From the NCBI RefSeq assembly GCF_900220975.1, contig NZ_OBQD01000012.1, forward strand, positions 150,897-214,896: a DNA stretch of 64,000 bases. Direction: 5' to 3'. Both the position numbers and the translations under genes were made by a program. Within the stretch, counting starts at the first letter, position 1. The number at the start of each line of letters is the position of its first letter. Positions 40,149 to 49,600 of this stretch are shown here, piece after piece. This stretch comes from Rhizobium subbaraonis (GTDB taxonomy: Bacteria > Pseudomonadota > Alphaproteobacteria > Rhizobiales > Rhizobiaceae). The notes beneath the pieces are model-generated. The model saw only the letters and a list, made by a program, of their open reading frames with translations, ran no database searches and was not told the origin of the DNA.

Positions 40149-41405
40149 ATGCTGACCGACACCGCTATCAAGGCACTGAAACCAAAAGATAAATTATACA
40201 AGGTTGTGGATCGTGACGGTATGTACGTCGTGGTCCAACCTTCGGGTTCAATCGTGTTCCGCTTGGACTACCGGCTCAACGGCCGTCGGGAGACCTTGAC
40301 GTTGGGTCGTTATGGCCCGGCGGGTCTGTCTCTGGCCCGGGCGCGTGAGAAGCTGATTGATGCCAAGCGCGCCATTTCCGAGGGTCGCTCGCCGGCGCAG
40401 GAAAAGCAGCGCGAGAAGCGGAGGATCAAGGAAGCCAAGAGCTTCGGCCAGTTCGGTGAACGCTGGCTTCAGGAAGCGAGGATGGCGGACAGTACACGCG
40501 CGATGCGGCGGTCGATCTTCGAGCGCGACATCCTCCCGGCGTTTCGCAATCGACTGCTAACCGAGATCCTGCCAGAGGATCTGCGCGGGTTGTGCGCGAA
40601 GGTAAAGGAACGCGGGGCGCCGGCAACAGCGGTCCACGTCAGAGACATTGTGAAGTTGGTTTTCGCCTTCGCCATCCTGCACGGGGAGAAGGTCGCCAAC
40701 CCGGCCGACGAGGTTGGCCCATCGTCGATCGCGACCTTCGTGCCGAAGGACAGGTCGCTATCTCCTGCGGAGATCCGCATCATGCTCGGACAGCTTGAGC
40801 ATGTCCCGACGCTGCCGACGATCCGTCTCGGGATAAAGCTGATTCTGCTCTCGATGGTGCGAAAGAGCGAATTGCAGGATGCAGTCTGGGACGAGGTCGA
40901 TTTTGAGAACGCCGTCTGGTCGATCCCCAAGGAGCGAATGAAGCGCTCGAAGGCGCACAACGTCTATCTATCGCAGCAAATGCTCGACATCTTCATCGCT
41001 CTCAAGACCTGCGCCGGTAACTCGAAATACGTCCTGCCGTCGCGCTACGATGCTGACGCGCCGATGTCGCGGGCCACGTTCAATCGGGTCACGACGGCGG
41101 TGGTGGTGCGGGCCAAGAAGGAAGGAATGCCGCTGGAGTCCTTTACGGTTCACGATCTCCGACGCACCGGCTCGACTCTGCTGAACGAACTGGGCTTCAA
41201 CAGCGACTGGATCGAGAAGTGCTTGGCGCACGAGGATGGCCGATCCTCACGGGGCATCTACAACAAGGCGGAATATGAGCATCAGCGCCGGCACATGATT
41301 CAGGAATGGTCCAACATCGTGGACGCTTGGGTCGTGGGGGAGAAATACACGCCTACCCTTTATCCGCCGACAATGGACCTGCTTACGCCCGAGCCGGATG
41401 TTTGA
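40149..41405 (+). CDS. int: tyrosine-type site-specific integrase (P4-like, DUF4102 arm domain)
   Basis: The 418-residue protein has an N-terminal arm-DNA-binding domain (MLTDTAIKALKPKDKLYKVVD), a SAM-like core-binding domain and a C-terminal catalytic domain: MVRKSELQDAVWDEVD (catalytic Arg), HDLRRTGSTLL (His-x-x-Arg) and AHEDGRSSRGIYNKAEY with Tyr371 as the likely nucleophile. It should integrate and excise the island at guaA. The ATG at 40149 has GGAGGG 6 bases upstream; a GTG at 40143 is less likely. It overlaps the convergent AlpA-type gene by 23 bp. Confidence 0.93.
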   Translation: MLTDTAIKALKPKDKLYKVVDRDGMYVVVQPSGSIVFRLDYRLNGRRETLTLGRYGPAGLSLARAREKLIDAKRAISEGRSPAQEKQREKRRIKEAKSFGQFGERWLQEARMADSTRAMRRSIFERDILPAFRNRLLTEILPEDLRGLCAKVKERGAPATAVHVRDIVKLVFAFAILHGEKVANPADEVGPSSIATFVPKDRSLSPAEIRIMLGQLEHVPTLPTIRLGIKLILLSMVRKSELQDAVWDEVDFENAVWSIPKERMKRSKAHNVYLSQQMLDIFIALKTCAGNSKYVLPSRYDADAPMSRATFNRVTTAVVVRAKKEGMPLESFTVHDLRRTGSTLLNELGFNSDWIEKCLAHEDGRSSRGIYNKAEYEHQRRHMIQEWSNIVDAWVVGEKYTPTLYPPTMDLLTPEPDV

Positions 41406-41667
41406 TGGGGCGGGTCTTGCGAAGCTGGACATCGGGCATGGGTGCGCGTTTCACGGTTTTCGCGCGCGAGGCGCGGCGGCGCTCCTCGAGCCAGGCTTCT
41501 ACTTCGGCGAGGTCCCAGACCACGCAGCGAGACGTAAGATAGAAGCGCTGCGGAAATTCACCGCGCTGCTCCATGTCGTAGATGGTCGTGTCGGCCAACG
41601 GGACGATTTGCCGAAGCTCATGGCGCCGGATGGTCCGTGTCACGGCGAGAGGTTCTTGTGATTTCAT
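41383..41667 (-). CDS. AlpA family helix-turn-helix regulator
   Basis: The 94-residue protein has the MerR-like HTH of AlpA: IRRHELRQIVPLADTTIYDMEQRGEFPQRFYLTSRCVVWDLAEVEAWLEER. AlpA proteins control excision functions next to P4-like integrases. The reverse orientation relative to int with overlapping 3' ends is compatible with antisense dampening of one by the other. The basic C-terminal tail after residue 65 is not part of the domain. Confidence 0.85.
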   Translation of the reverse strand: MKSQEPLAVTRTIRRHELRQIVPLADTTIYDMEQRGEFPQRFYLTSRCVVWDLAEVEAWLEERRRASRAKTVKRAPMPDVQLRKTRPIKHPARA

Positions 41668-41823
41668 CAGAGGACTCCGTCAGCCATTGGGTTCGACGGA
41701 TAGAAGTCGATAGACGACGTTGAAAGAAAGCCCGGATTGAGGGGCGTAGAACAGTATCGCGCTCTGGCGTGCATATCGGATAAGGCGCGGCCATCGCCGC
41801 GCCCAGCCAGACCTCCAATCGGT

Positions 41824-42453
41824 TCATTTGGATGATCGTCGATACCGGCCCTTCCGGCGTGAGCCGACGTAGCATATGAGACCAGCCACCTTGAGCGCGG
41901 CGATGTCCCGACGCGCGGTTTTCAGGCTAACCGCCCACATTGCCACAATATCCCGTGCGTCACTTCGACCTGCCGCGACTCGGTCGAGAAACCAGTGCTG
42001 CCGCTCGTTGAGTTCGGCCCGATCAGGGACATTTATAGGGTCGCGTTCAGGGACACGTTCAGGGACATTTTTCCGCGCGCCCGTTGCCGATCGTCCCCCT
42101 GCGGCTTCCCCGGCGGCATAGGCTTCGCGCGCTCTGACCAGGGAAATGCGATCCACTGGCCCGGTCAGCGGGATGGCTGCCGGCCCATCAATCAGGCCGA
42201 GAACGAAGGCCCTGATGACTGGGGACGAGACCACCAGCCGCAGGAAATAGACGCTGTCCGGCCCGTGCTGGCCTGAGAGCCAGTGCTTGACGGTTCGCTC
42301 GCTTGCGTCCGTCTGGCGCATGAGCTGCTTAATCGCGCGGCGACTGTCGCCATGCTCTTTGCGTAGCAGCTCAGCGATGGTCCGCGCATAGACTTCGCGT
42401 CCGCCAAGAACGCCTGTCCATAGGGGTAATTTCCTGCCCGTTTTCGGCAACAT
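41824..42453 (-). CDS. island protein with HTH-like regions, function unknown
   Basis: The 209-residue protein has two regions that look like helix-turn-helix: TIAELLRKEHGDSRRAIKQLMRQTDASERTVKHWLSGQ near 25-62 and DIVAMWAVSLKTARRDIAALKVAGLICYVG near 167-196, which resembles a winged-helix. Between them, a linker repeats VPERVPERD because of a short GTTCAGGGACA tandem repeat in the DNA (about 42033-42070). It is probably a DNA-binding regulator of the mobile element; no named family was recognised. Confidence 0.6.
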   Translation of the reverse strand: MLPKTGRKLPLWTGVLGGREVYARTIAELLRKEHGDSRRAIKQLMRQTDASERTVKHWLSGQHGPDSVYFLRLVVSSPVIRAFVLGLIDGPAAIPLTGPVDRISLVRAREAYAAGEAAGGRSATGARKNVPERVPERDPINVPDRAELNERQHWFLDRVAAGRSDARDIVAMWAVSLKTARRDIAALKVAGLICYVGSRRKGRYRRSSK

Positions 42454-42569
42454 CTTCCGTTTTCTCCGCAGCTAAACTGTTCCAGTGCGGAGTGACGGCA
42501 GAGGCCCGTCATGCGCTGCGGCGGTAGGTCGCCCGGACCGCCGCAGGCAAGTTCGTGAGGCGTAATGTG

Positions 42570-43253
42570 ATGAGCCGGAGAGACTACGATAATGATCGGT
42601 CAGAGCAGCCCGAACGTCCTCTTCGGGCTGCCGAATACGTCCGCATGTCGACGGATCATCAGAAGTATTCGACGGAAAACCAATCCGACGCGATCAAGCA
42701 CTATGCCGAGGCGCGCGGAATCGAGATCGTCTGTACCTACGCCGACGAAGGAAAGAGCGGGCTCAGCGTCGATGGTCGTGATGCGTTCAAGCGGCTGATC
42801 GCGGACGTCGTGGAAGGCCGCGCCGACTTTGAGATGATTCTCGTCTACGACGTGAGCCGCTGGGGGCGCTTCCAGGACACCGACGAAAGCGCCTACTACG
42901 AATATATCTGCAAGCGCGCCGGCGTTCGTGTCCAATACTGCGCCGAACAGTTCGAGAATGACGGAAGCCCGATCGCGGCCATCATCAAGGGCGTGAAGAG
43001 CGCCATGGCCGGGGAATATAGCCGTGAGCTTTCCGTCAAGGTTTTCGCCGGCCAGGGGCGCCTGATCGAGAAAGGGTATCGTCAGGGAGGCCCGGCGGGT
43101 TTTGGACTACGGCGAACGCTCATCGATGAGCACGGCGCTATCAAGGGGTGTCTTGAACGCGGCGAGCAGAAGAGTCTCCAGACTGACCGCGTGATTCTGA
43201 CACTCGGCCCGGCCGAGGAAGTCGATCTGGTTCGCGAAATCTACCGGGCGTTC
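42570..43253 (+). pseudogene. serine recombinase, truncated by an IS3-family element
   Basis: The first 228 residues of a large serine recombinase are present: resolvase domain with AAEYVRMSTDHQKYSTENQ (nucleophile Ser), VYDVSRWGRF, and the start of the Recombinase domain (QGGPAGFGLRRTL). The frame then runs into the left inverted repeat of the IS at 43254 and stops at 43325 inside it. Family members usually have several hundred further residues, which are missing on both sides of the IS. An in-frame GTG at 42555 is an alternative start. Confidence 0.85.
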
Positions 43254-43290
43254 TGGACTTGTAACGGTTTTGCGCCGGTCACCTATCTCA

Positions 43291-44148
43291 TTATGCCACC
43301 TTGGCCTCAAATGCGAGCGGGCTGATGCCCCCCAGGTATGAATGGCGCCGCCGGGAATTGTAGAAGCCGTTGATGTACTGGAAGATGGCAGCTTCAGCTT
43401 GCCGCCGGGTTGGCCAGCGCCGCCGCCAGATCATTTCTGCCTTCAGGGATTTAAAGAAGGTCTCGACGGCGGAGTTGTCGTAGCAATTACCCTTGCCGCT
43501 CATTGATGGATGCAGGCCATAGGCCTGCAGCTTCTTTTGATAGGCGTAGGAGCAATATTGGCTACCGCGATCGGAGTGGAAAATGCAGCCCTCAGGCGGC
43601 TGACGCAGCCGCACCGCCATATCCAGCGCCCTGATCGCCAGATCCTTCTTCATTCTGTCGCTGACAGCCCAGCCAACGACCCGGCGGCTATGCAGGTCGA
43701 GAATAACGGCGAGGTAGAGCCAGCCTTCCGACGTCCAGACATAGGTGATGTCGCCCGCCCATTTACGGTTGGGGGCGTCGGCGGCAAAATCGCCGTCCAG
43801 CCAATTTGCCGCGACACCAAAGCGATGATGGCTGTCTGTCGTAACCTTGTGCCTGCGTGTGCGAACGGGTTTGATCCCGTTGATCCGCATCAACCGCCCG
43901 ACGCGGCGTTCGCCGACGTTGAGCCCAGCTTCCTTCAACTCCATCGTCATTCTCGGGCGACCGTAGCTGCCAAGGCTCAGGCTATATTGCTCCCGGATAT
44001 GCGCCAGCACCTTCATGTCCGTCCGCTCCCGGCGACTGATCGGACGCGAACGCCAGGACCGATAGCCACGTTCGCTGACGTGCAAGACACGGCACATCAA
44101 CTCCACCGGCCAACGATGCCGCCAGCTGTGCACAAAGGCGAACCTCAC
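43291..44148 (-). CDS. IS3-family transposase OrfB (DDE integrase core)
   Basis: The 285-residue protein has the HTH_21 region and the rve integrase core with the DDE triad in WAGDITYVWT, VILDLHSRRVVGWAVS plus FHSDRGSQYCS, and DNSAVETFFKSLKAEM. It is expected to be produced mainly as an OrfAB fusion by -1 frameshifting at the A6G run 44178-44184, since its frame is open back through that site. Confidence 0.93.
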   Translation of the reverse strand: MRFAFVHSWRHRWPVELMCRVLHVSERGYRSWRSRPISRRERTDMKVLAHIREQYSLSLGSYGRPRMTMELKEAGLNVGERRVGRLMRINGIKPVRTRRHKVTTDSHHRFGVAANWLDGDFAADAPNRKWAGDITYVWTSEGWLYLAVILDLHSRRVVGWAVSDRMKKDLAIRALDMAVRLRQPPEGCIFHSDRGSQYCSYAYQKKLQAYGLHPSMSGKGNCYDNSAVETFFKSLKAEMIWRRRWPTRRQAEAAIFQYINGFYNSRRRHSYLGGISPLAFEAKVA

Positions 44149-44417
44149 GGCCTTTGGCTCGCGAAGAACTGAGTGGCCTTTTTTAGGACTTCCCTCTCCT
44201 CCCGGAGCACACGGTTCTCAAGGCGAAGCCGTTCATTCTCTCGCGCCAGATCTGCCTGCGGCGCTGCCACAAGGTCAGACGGACGATAATGCGAAACCCA
44301 TTTGTTCAGCGTCGACTTGCCGACCCCCAGATCCGATGCGACCCGTTCGCGCGGCAACCCGCTTGTCAGCGCAATACGCACCGCCTCCTGCTTGAACTCT
44401 TCACTATGCTTGATCAT
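44145..44417 (-). CDS. IS3-family transposase OrfA (HTH)
   Basis: The 90-residue protein has the transposase_8 helix-turn-helix (FKQEAVRIALTSGLPRERVASDLGVGKSTLNKWVSHY) followed by a leucine-zipper segment (ENERLRLENRVLREEREVLKKA). It binds the inverted repeats and dimerises. The stop overlaps the orfB ATG by 4 bp. An AAAAAAG slippery sequence near its 3' end allows an OrfAB fusion. Confidence 0.93.
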   Translation of the reverse strand: MIKHSEEFKQEAVRIALTSGLPRERVASDLGVGKSTLNKWVSHYRPSDLVAAPQADLARENERLRLENRVLREEREVLKKATQFFASQRP

Positions 44418-44482
44418 CTCGTCGGTCTCCTTGAACGAGCCTTAAACTCTCAAGTGACCGGCACAAAACCGTTACAAGTCCA

Positions 44483-44625
44483 ATCTGTTCCCCCGCATTG
44501 ACATGCTCTCCGAAAAGCTGCGGCTAGGAGAGGAGAATGCGCTCGCGCTCGATGCCTACCGCTTCGACGACCTTGAGCTTCTCTATGACATCGCCGCGCC
44601 TGTTCCTTTTGGGGAGGCCGCCTGA
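44483..44625 (+). pseudogene. C-terminal remnant of a gene cut by the IS3 element
   Basis: After the IS right end an open frame encodes about 46 residues including LFPRIDMLSEKLRLGEENA and ends YDIAAPVPFGEAA, with TGA at 44623-44625 overlapping the next ATG (TGATG). It has no own start. It may be the end of the interrupted recombinase or of a gene lost in an IS-associated deletion; the coupling shows that it belonged to the same operon as the ParB-like genes. Confidence 0.6.
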
Positions 44626-45530
44626 TGCCTGCTGTTCGACCGAACAAGATCGAAATGATCCCTATCTCCCGGATCACGGTTCTGAACCCTCGCGCACGCA
44701 ACAAGCGCCAGCATCGGGAGATCGTGAACAACATCGAAGCCATCGGCTTGAAGAGGCCGATCACGGTGAGCCGCCGCGATGGCGCAGGCGGGCCGAGATA
44801 TGATCTCGTCTGTGGTGAGGGCCGGTTGGAAGCCTTCCAGATGCTTGGTCAGACCGAGATTCCGGCCGTGGTGATCGAGGCCAGCGAAAGCGAGTGCCTC
44901 GTCATGAGCCTGGTCGAGAATATCGCCCGGCGCACGCCGCGGCCCATCGATCTCATGAAGGAGATCGGCGCGCTACGATCTCGCGGTTACAATGACGCTG
45001 CCATCGCGGAGAAGATCGGTGTCGGGGCATCCTGGGTGAACATGATCGCGTCGCTACTCGAGCGTGGCGAGGAACGGCTGGTGTCCGCCGTAGAAACCGG
45101 GCTCATTCCGATCACCTTGGCAATGGAGATTTCCAAAGCCGAAACGGAAGAGGCGCAGAACCTGCTCCTCGACGCCTACGAGACCGGCAAGCTTCGGGGC
45201 AAGAAACTCGCCGCGGTTCGACGTCTGCTGGAAATGCGGATGCGCAGCCAGCGCAAGGGTGGATTGCCTGTCGGGCGGTTGGGCCGAAAGGGCACCGGCG
45301 TCCGTCGGATGACGGCCGCCGATCTCATGCAGGTCTATCAGCGGGAGGCGGAAAAGCAGCGTCTGCTGGTCAAAAAGTCGGACTTCACCCAGACCCGGCT
45401 GCTGTTCGTCGTCGAGGCGCTGAAGGATCTGCTCGGCAATGACGGCTTCATCAATCTGTTGAGGGCGGAGGGGCTGGCGACCATGCCACGCGCGCTCAAG
45501 GCCCGTGTGTCGGGAGACGATCATGACTGA
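44625..45530 (+). CDS. ParB/RepB-like partition protein 1
   Basis: The 301-residue protein has a ParB N-terminal nuclease/CTPase-like domain: IPISRITVLNPRARNKRQH, then LVCGEGRLEAFQMLG and MSLVENIARR (C-motif analogues), followed by an HTH (NDAAIAEKIGVGASWVNMIASLLE) and a RepB-type C-terminal region. Such proteins load on centromere-like DNA. No ParA partner is visible in the window. It is translationally coupled to the preceding remnant and overlaps the second ParB gene by 8 bp. Confidence 0.88.
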   Translation: MPAVRPNKIEMIPISRITVLNPRARNKRQHREIVNNIEAIGLKRPITVSRRDGAGGPRYDLVCGEGRLEAFQMLGQTEIPAVVIEASESECLVMSLVENIARRTPRPIDLMKEIGALRSRGYNDAAIAEKIGVGASWVNMIASLLERGEERLVSAVETGLIPITLAMEISKAETEEAQNLLLDAYETGKLRGKKLAAVRRLLEMRMRSQRKGGLPVGRLGRKGTGVRRMTAADLMQVYQREAEKQRLLVKKSDFTQTRLLFVVEALKDLLGNDGFINLLRAEGLATMPRALKARVSGDDHD

Positions 45531-46458
45531 AGAACCGAAGGATCGGGATGACGGTCGTATCCATTTTGGCTTCGACCGCGATTTTCTGACGATCCCCGTC
45601 GCGGCGATCGTTCCGCTGAAGACGTTGCCGCCCGGCGCCAGGGAGAGCCGATCCTATTCGCAGGTGCTGAGTTCGATCAAAGCGATCGGTCTGATCGAAG
45701 CGCCCGTCGTCATGGCAGACGAAAAGAATGTCGGAACCTGGTTTCTCCTCGATGGTCATCTGCGGCTTGAGGCGCTGAAGGAACTCGGCATCTCCGAGGT
45801 CGAGTGCCTGCTTGCGGCTGACGACGACACCTACACCTACAACAAGCGCGTCAATCGCATCCCGCCGATCCAGGAGCATCGGATGATCGTGCGGGCAATG
45901 GACCGGGGCGTGTCATCGACCGACATCGCCGCAGCCTTGAACCTTCAGGTCGAGTCTGTGCTGCGGCGTTTCCGGCTTCTGGAAGGGATCAGCCCCGAGG
46001 CGGCCGAGATGTTGAAGGATACGCCCTGCTCGATGAAGGTGTTCGACATCCTGCGCCAGATGACGTCGGTCAGGCAGATCGAAGCCGCAGACCTGATGAT
46101 CGGTCAGAACAACTTCACGGTCATGTTTGCACGCGCGCTGCGTGCGGCGACGTCCGAGAACCAACTCGCCGCCGCCCGCAAAGGAAAAGGGGGAGGCAAG
46201 CCAACGCCCTCGGGCCAGCAGATCGCCCGCATGGAACGCGAGTTGGCCGCGCTCCAGACCCAGGTGAAGTCTGTCGAGGAAACCTACGGCATCGACAATC
46301 TGCATCTGACCGTCGCCCGCGGCTATGTCGCCAAGCTACTGGCGAACAACCGGGTGGTTCGCTGGCTGGCGACCCATCAACAGGACTATCTCGGCGAGTT
46401 TCAGAAGATCGCCGAGATCGACACGCTCGGCCCGATCGCGGAAACGCCGGGCGCCTGA
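45523..46458 (+). CDS. ParB/RepB-like partition protein 2
   Basis: The 311-residue protein repeats the ParB plan: IPVAAIVPLKTLPPGARESRSY, WFLLDGHLRLEALKELGI, an HTH (SSTDIAAALNLQVESVLRRFRLLEGI), and the C-terminal RepB region. In place of GERR-type residues it reads DGHLRLE, so CTP binding may differ from copy 1. The ATG at 45523 has GGGAGA just upstream. Paired ParB-like genes recur in integrative elements and may serve maintenance or regulation. Confidence 0.85.
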   Translation: MTEEPKDRDDGRIHFGFDRDFLTIPVAAIVPLKTLPPGARESRSYSQVLSSIKAIGLIEAPVVMADEKNVGTWFLLDGHLRLEALKELGISEVECLLAADDDTYTYNKRVNRIPPIQEHRMIVRAMDRGVSSTDIAAALNLQVESVLRRFRLLEGISPEAAEMLKDTPCSMKVFDILRQMTSVRQIEAADLMIGQNNFTVMFARALRAATSENQLAAARKGKGGGKPTPSGQQIARMERELAALQTQVKSVEETYGIDNLHLTVARGYVAKLLANNRVVRWLATHQQDYLGEFQKIAEIDTLGPIAETPGA

Positions 46459-46626
46459 GTCAGATATGGGGACCCGAACCCGATAAGCGCGGGGACCATG
46501 GGAGAAGCCGCACCGTGGGGCGGATCAAGCATGGTGGTGGGAATGGCGGCGAACCCGCATGAAGCCCACCAGGCTGGTCCACATATAGCCAGCCGCATGA
46601 GGGGGCGCTTGCCCCGCATGAGCAGG

Positions 46627-46661
46627 ACGTGCGTGCCGGACGCGCCGGCCGGCACGCACGT
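46627..46661. terminator. bidirectional hairpin between convergent operons
   Basis: Perfect 13-bp arms ACGTGCGTGCCGG (46627-46639) and CCGGCACGCACGT (46649-46661) are separated by a 9-base loop. It lies between the end of the ParB pair and the end of the convergent helicase gene, touching the latter's stop codon. The rest of 46459-46626 shows no gene. Confidence 0.65.
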
Positions 46662-49600
46662 TATTCATCGCGGTGCTTCTGTCGTGAGAATGCCGACAGA
46701 TCGAGGGTCAATGCTTGCAGCGACCGCGTCGTTTCCACGTCGTGATGGGTCAGGAGATCAACAAGATCCTCCTGGTCCGGCTGCCCCAAAGCAAGGCGAT
46801 AGAGCAGCCTCTGCGTCCTCAACTTTGCGAATCGATCAATATCGCGACTTTGGGGAAGCGCGAACAAATGTCGCTTCAGTTCCGCACCTTTCATCGCCCA
46901 CCAGGGGCTGAGGCCGGTTTTGTCGTCCGCGAACGCCTTGTCGGCGTCGCGCGCGATAATATCCCACGGCGACGATGCTTGGCCGCGTGCCTGCGCCAAC
47001 GCTTGCTCGCCTAGTTTTCGGGCGAGCGGTTGTCGGACAGTCAGTCCGCCGAAGCGCTGGACGCGACCTTCTCGTTGCTCCAGGTCAACCGGGCTGGAAC
47101 AAAGATCCCAGTGGCCCAGCCGGTCGCACCAGCTATGGAAGTCGAGGCCTTCCTGTCCGACAGAGGTCGTTGCCAGGACATGGGGCCAGAACGGCGTATT
47201 GAACGCGCTGCGGATTTCCTCAGAGCGCGCCGGTGGCGGTTCATTGACGTCATGATCCTGCCGATGCGTCTCTGTCTCAGTGCCCCCAAACGGCACCGCA
47301 GCGTGACAACGGATACGGATCTTGTCCTTTTTCTTCGCGCCCTTGAACCCGAAAGTGCCCACGTTCGCTGCGAGCGCCGCCGACAGATCCTCGATCAGTC
47401 CATCAGGATTGACCTTGGATTTGCGCAGCCAGAAATGTTCGTCGAGGACGGCTTCCAGGCAGCCATCAACGCACGCACTCTGATATTTCTGCGTGGCGTC
47501 GTCACCGGGCAAGATCGACCAGAAAACGGGGCGATCCAGATAGGTGCGCAGCCTCGTCCAGCAGAAGCGCACAAGCCGCGCGAAATGCTGCTCCTGGTAA
47601 TCGAAAAGCTCAGGAAGGTGGCGATAGAGTGCTCGGCCCGTCACGACGCCAGGGGCGCCGAGAGCCATATCCACCAGAGCGTCCATCTCCCACCGGCTTA
47701 GCCAGGTGATCGCCTCGGCCTCTTGGCGCTGCTTGAGCAAGGTTTGAAGTGTTGCATCCTTCGGGGCGACTCGACCCCAGTTCTTCTGGACCGCCGCGAA
47801 CTCCCGAGCCAGCGGCGCCTTTTGCGCGCGCTCAATGGCCGCGAGGATCGCCCACGCCGGTTTGCGCCGTCGGTTGCTTCGCGCATTCGGAGCCTCCGGC
47901 GCGATGGACGGGGGCAGCGCCTGAATGATCTGCTGCCGCGCCCTGGCCCGGATCTGCTTGATCGCAGCCTTGCCCTTCACATCTAGGGGATCGACAGCGC
48001 GGATCAGGAAAGGGCTCGGGTGAAACAGGGCGAGCGTGGGGCCTTGGTTCGGCTTCGGGTTCAGGTGGCGTTTCTTCCACGCGGCAGCGTAGGGAAGATT
48101 GCTTTTCGCCACGCATTTGCGCTCGACCTCAAGGCTGACAAGGGCTGCCAGGCTTTGCGGTGTGGCCCTGAACCGGCTGAAGATCAGCATCTTGGGCGAT
48201 TGCGTTACCTTTGCCCATGGCCCGGAAGGCGCCCACCAAGTCAGCGACGGCAACACCCACGGGAGGGCAAGGGCCTCCGTTGGCACAAGGCCGTTGAGGG
48301 CACGGAGCTTGGCGCTTCCCCAACCCTCTTTGGGCGGCTTGAAGCAATTGGTGACTCCGAGCCGGGGGACGCTACGCGTGGCCGGAAAATCTATGTCGCG
48401 AGAAATCTGGTATCGGTCCCCCAACGCTTGCGCAGGGAGTGGCACTGACAGCCAGTAGGCGATCGCGCTACCTGCGAGCTTGGGCGACACATGGTCGGTG
48501 AAATGGCGATAGACGTCGAGATCGTGGGGCTCGATCCTTACGGACGGCGGCGCAGGCTCTCCGGCATGGTCGGAAACCGGACGCTCGGTCCGCGACATGA
48601 GTGGAGTGAGAAGCGCCTCGAGATGGTGCTTGAGCGCTTGGGCCTCTTCGATCGCCGCCGTGCGGCTATCGGGCGGCAGGTGGCCGATCAAATGCAACAG
48701 ATCGCCAAAACGACGAAATTGGGATTCGGCCTCGGCGCGTACAGCCGACCCGCCCAGAAATTCGATAATCTCGAAAAATTCGACATGAGGGGCAGCCCCA
48801 GCGCCGCTTTCCCAGCGCTCGGCATAGAAACGGTAGGGCGTGGCGGACAGGAGGAGGATCGGCGGCGGCGTCCCGCCATCTGTTCCCGCCAGCAGTTGAC
48901 GCGCCAGGGGATTATCGGCACCTGCATTGAGCAGTTCGCGATAGCATTGGAACTCGTCGAAAATTACGAGATCGGGCGGGGCGGAATCCAGAGCGGCTTG
49001 AGCGAGCGCCTTCCGCATCCGGCCCAAGCTCTGACCATGTTTGCTCGTATCGATCGCGTGCAGAATGTTTTCGCGGGCCGGCTTGCCAAATTCCGCGCGC
49101 AACGCTCGGCCATAGGCCGCCTTGAAGAGGGCGGAGACATTGTCGAATTTGCCCTGAGCCTCCTCGCACGCCCATCGCCAGCCGGACGTTGCGCCATATT
49201 CGACATAGCCTTCAGGAAAGGCGGCGGTCAGGCCGGGGTATAGTTCGTCCAACAGGAGCTTGATGAACGCGCGCTCGACTGCCTTTCCGCCGTAAAGGCG
49301 CTGCGAGCTGGAGAATGATGTGGTCGGCGTAAAGGCATAAAGCCGCAGCTTTCCCTTGCGCTTTTCCTCGAACGGAATGAGACCGACGCGGTCGATGACG
49401 GAGAGTGCGTCCTTGGCTTCGTCCTTCTCGAGGAAGCGCAGCAGTTCGACCTTGTTCTGGTCCGCGACTTTGAGCCCGCTCGTAATATAGTAGACGGTAA
49501 ACTTGCGCGCTGTGCTCGCCAGCGCCGCAAGTGTGTCTCGGGCGACGACGGTTTTCCCGAGGCCGACTTCGTCCGCGACAAGGAACCGGCGCAGCGGGTT

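Larger units (their letters stand above)
43254..44482 (-). mobile_element. IS3-family insertion sequence, 1229 bp
   Basis: The element has 29-bp terminal inverted repeats with one mismatch: TGGACTTGTAACGGTTTTGC at 43254 onward and the complement ending at 44482. It carries overlapping orfA and orfB transcribed on the minus strand. Three-base flanks differ (TTC left, ATC right), so no target duplication is visible. It interrupts a serine recombinase gene and appears intact. Confidence 0.9.

Noticed and set aside
42033..42070. Tandem GTTCAGGGACA copies as iterons or a CRISPR-like array
   Set aside because: Only two to three short copies occur inside a coding frame, with no spacer structure.
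43251..44485. Target-site duplication for the IS3 element
   Set aside because: The flanking triplets TTC and ATC differ, so no duplication can be claimed.
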